This document shows positions 4,866-6,209 of a stretch of DNA of 6,209 nt, piece by piece; position 1 is the first letter of the stretch, and each line of letters opens with the position of its first letter. The notes beneath the pieces are model-generated. The model had not been told where the DNA came from. It did not search any database and saw nothing but the letters and a program-made list of their open reading frames with translations. The position numbers were made by a program, and so were the translations under genes. The stretch is from Candidatus Krumholzibacteriia bacterium (GTDB lineage Bacteria; Krumholzibacteriota; Krumholzibacteriia; Krumholzibacteriales; Krumholzibacteriaceae), in assembly GCA_028696635.1 (NCBI GenBank), contig JAQVGR010000113.1:1-6209 (forward strand), in the 5' to 3' direction.

Positions 4866-6209
4866 GTATCCTTCTGTTCGCGCATCTGGGCGGCAAGCCT
4901 CTCGCGGAGATCGCCGGGACCGCCGAGCATGCGCGCCAGCTCCGCAGTGCGGCCAGGCTCATCAAGGACCGTCGCGGTCGTCCTCGTCCTTCCTCCCCGC
5001 ACTTCCTTCTTCACGGCGATATGCCTGCCCGCTCTGGCGGCTATCTGCGGCAGGTGGGTAATGCATATCAGCTGGTACCGGTTCGCCAGCTCTGCCAGCT
5101 TCGCCGCGACTACCGATCCGAGGTCGGCGCCGAGACCCGCGTCGATTTCATCGAATACAAGTGCCTGCACGCGCTTTTCCTGCGCGAGCAGTTTCCTCAG
5201 AACCAGGGTCACCCGCGACAGCTCTCCGCCGGACGCGATCTCGGCGAGCGGATGAAGATCCTCGCCGATGTTGGTCCGTATCAGGAATTCGACCTCGTCC
5301 CATCCCCCGTCAGGTAAATCTAGCGCATCCAAACCCTCATGAAAAGCGGAAATTTCCTTCCGCCCGAAGAGGGTCTTGAACTGCCCTCCTCGAATCCCGA
5401 GTTCCTCGAGCTCCGCCGACACCGCGCGATCGAGCCGATCGGCGGTCCGTTTCCTCGCCGCGCTGAGCGATTCGAGCACAGGTACAAGAGCCGAACGAGC
5501 CCCGGCCAGATGCGCGCGCAGATCCTCGATCTCCCTCGAGCCGACGTCGATACCTTCGAGCGCGGCGCGTATACGGTCGCGCTCCTGCAACAGTCCGTCG
5601 GAATCGGTGCGATACTTCCGCTCCGCGCGCTGGATATCCGCCAACCTGGCCTGGAGCCGTTCGATATCGCTCTCTTCTTCCTCCGCGCCGCACTCGCTCC
5701 GTGCTATCTCCCTGGCCATCTCGGCCACTTTGATGCGGATTTCCGCGAGTTCCCGCGTTGAGGCCTCCCAGCGGCCGTCGAGATCAGCGATCGATTGAAG
5801 AGCCCGTTCGGCGCTGATAATCGAATCGAGAGCTCCTCCGCCATCGCCTTCGAGGGCCTGGGCCGCCTCGGCGAGTGCCGACCGGTGCCGGTTGGAGTGC
5901 TCTATCCTCCGTATCGCCTGCTCCAGCGATTTGGCGATACCCGGCTCGAGAGAAAGGCTCTCCAGCTCCTTGAGCTGGTACCTGAGAAAATCCTCGCGAT
6001 CCCGGTCGGTCTGCTCCCGGTCGAGGCGGCGCCTGAGCTCGCTCCATGCCTCACGGAACTCCCCGGTCAGTTCCGCGCAGCGCCTGAGCAGCTCCGAGTG
6101 CTCTCCGGCGCCGTCGATGAATCGCACATGGCTCGACGGATCGAGGAGCTCCTGCTGCTGATGCTGGCCATGAAGCTCTATCAGCGCCGAGGCGACCTCC
6201 GCAGCCGCC
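4856..6209 (-). CDS. recN: DNA repair protein RecN, 5'-truncated by the window edge
   Basis: 450 residues of an SMC-like ATPase that acts in recombinational repair of double-strand breaks. The frame runs open to the window edge, so the real start and the Walker A motif lie outside; a GTG at 6127 is internal. Just inside the edge is the RecN hallmark LIELHGQHQHQ, followed by LLDPSSHVRFID. A long charged coiled-coil region covers about 6060-5430. The C-terminal ATPase half then shows the signature SGGELSR (5213-5233), Walker B ALVFDEIDAGLG (5129-5164) and the H-loop CITHLP (5048-5065). The family is about 550 residues, so roughly 100 or more are missing at the N-terminus. The C-terminus looks natural (ELARMLGG and a short tail), but its TAG stop (4858-4856) lies inside the tRNA-Arg gene. 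The visible part shows no frameshift. Confidence 0.96.
   Translation of the reverse strand, partial: AAAEVASALIELHGQHQQQELLDPSSHVRFIDGAGEHSELLRRCAELTGEFREAWSELRRRLDREQTDRDREDFLRYQLKELESLSLEPGIAKSLEQAIRRIEHSNRHRSALAEAAQALEGDGGGALDSIISAERALQSIADLDGRWEASTRELAEIRIKVAEMAREIARSECGAEEEESDIERLQARLADIQRAERKYRTDSDGLLQERDRIRAALEGIDVGSREIEDLRAHLAGARSALVPVLESLSAARKRTADRLDRAVSAELEELGIRGGQFKTLFGRKEISAFHEGLDALDLPDGGWDEVEFLIRTNIGEDLHPLAEIASGGELSRVTLVLRKLLAQEKRVQALVFDEIDAGLGADLGSVVAAKLAELANRYQLICITHLPQIAARAGRHIAVKKEVRGGRTRTTATVLDEPGRTAELARMLGGPGDLRERLAAQMREQKDTRP

Noticed and set aside
4422..5317. Two overlapping plus-strand open frames across the M28 start, tRNA and recN end
   Set aside because: They run antisense through a tRNA and two conserved genes and have no family features.
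4856..6127. recN starting at the GTG at 6127
   Set aside because: The frame is open to the window edge and the upstream codons encode the conserved RecN segment LIELHGQHQHQ, so this GTG is internal.
1..6209. Mobile elements, CRISPR arrays, phage or attachment sites, including tRNA-associated integration
   Set aside because: No transposase, integrase, spaced repeat array or duplicated tRNA 3' end is visible in the window.

Overview
The window is a compact stretch of bacterial chromosome in which every gene I can support lies on the minus strand, so transcription runs from high to low coordinates. The sequence is GC-rich. The secreted M28 peptidase ends in a C-terminal module with a 'LSSGIYLY' motif, of the FlgD/T9SS sorting-domain kind common in the FCB superphylum and neighbouring candidate phyla. 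My guess is an uncultivated FCB-like lineage (Krumholzibacteriota, Eisenbacteria or Latescibacteria type). No ribosomal marker is present, so this assignment is weak.

Layout in transcription order. (1) 6209-4856: the 3' four fifths of recN, the SMC-like DNA repair ATPase; its 5' end lies outside the window. (2) 4865-4789: tRNA-Arg(CCG) with encoded CCA. It overlaps recN by 10 nt, so the recN stop codon is formed by tRNA bases 8-10. (3) 4785-4747: a perfect 15-bp hairpin starting three bases after the CCA end. (4) 4727-2515: an apparent operon of a secreted M28 zinc metallopeptidase, a 63-residue single-span membrane protein and a 102-residue two-span membrane protein. The last two appear translationally coupled. 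(5) 2438-1335: a near-consensus sigma-54 (-24/-12) promoter followed by a GAF-GGDEF cyclic-dinucleotide synthase. (6) 1297-50: a nucleotide-sugar dehydrogenase reduced to 96 codons by an apparent in-frame internal deletion, followed by an intact WbpP-like UDP-N-acetylglucosamine 4-epimerase. The last 49 bases of the minus-strand direction (positions 1-49) hold no recognisable gene.

The most interesting point is the GGDEF protein. It keeps the active-site GGDEF and the RxxD inhibitory site, but the aspartate that contacts guanine in canonical diguanylate cyclases is a serine (GHLSGS, Ser235). This is the substitution that defines the hybrid promiscuous 'Hypr' GGDEF enzymes, which make 3',3'-cGAMP. 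Together with the sigma-54 promoter, it suggests a conditionally expressed cGAMP or mixed-product signalling enzyme. The second point is the dehydrogenase remnant: it keeps both ends of the protein in frame but lacks the catalytic middle. Either the nucleotide-sugar pathway is broken here or the assembly has collapsed.
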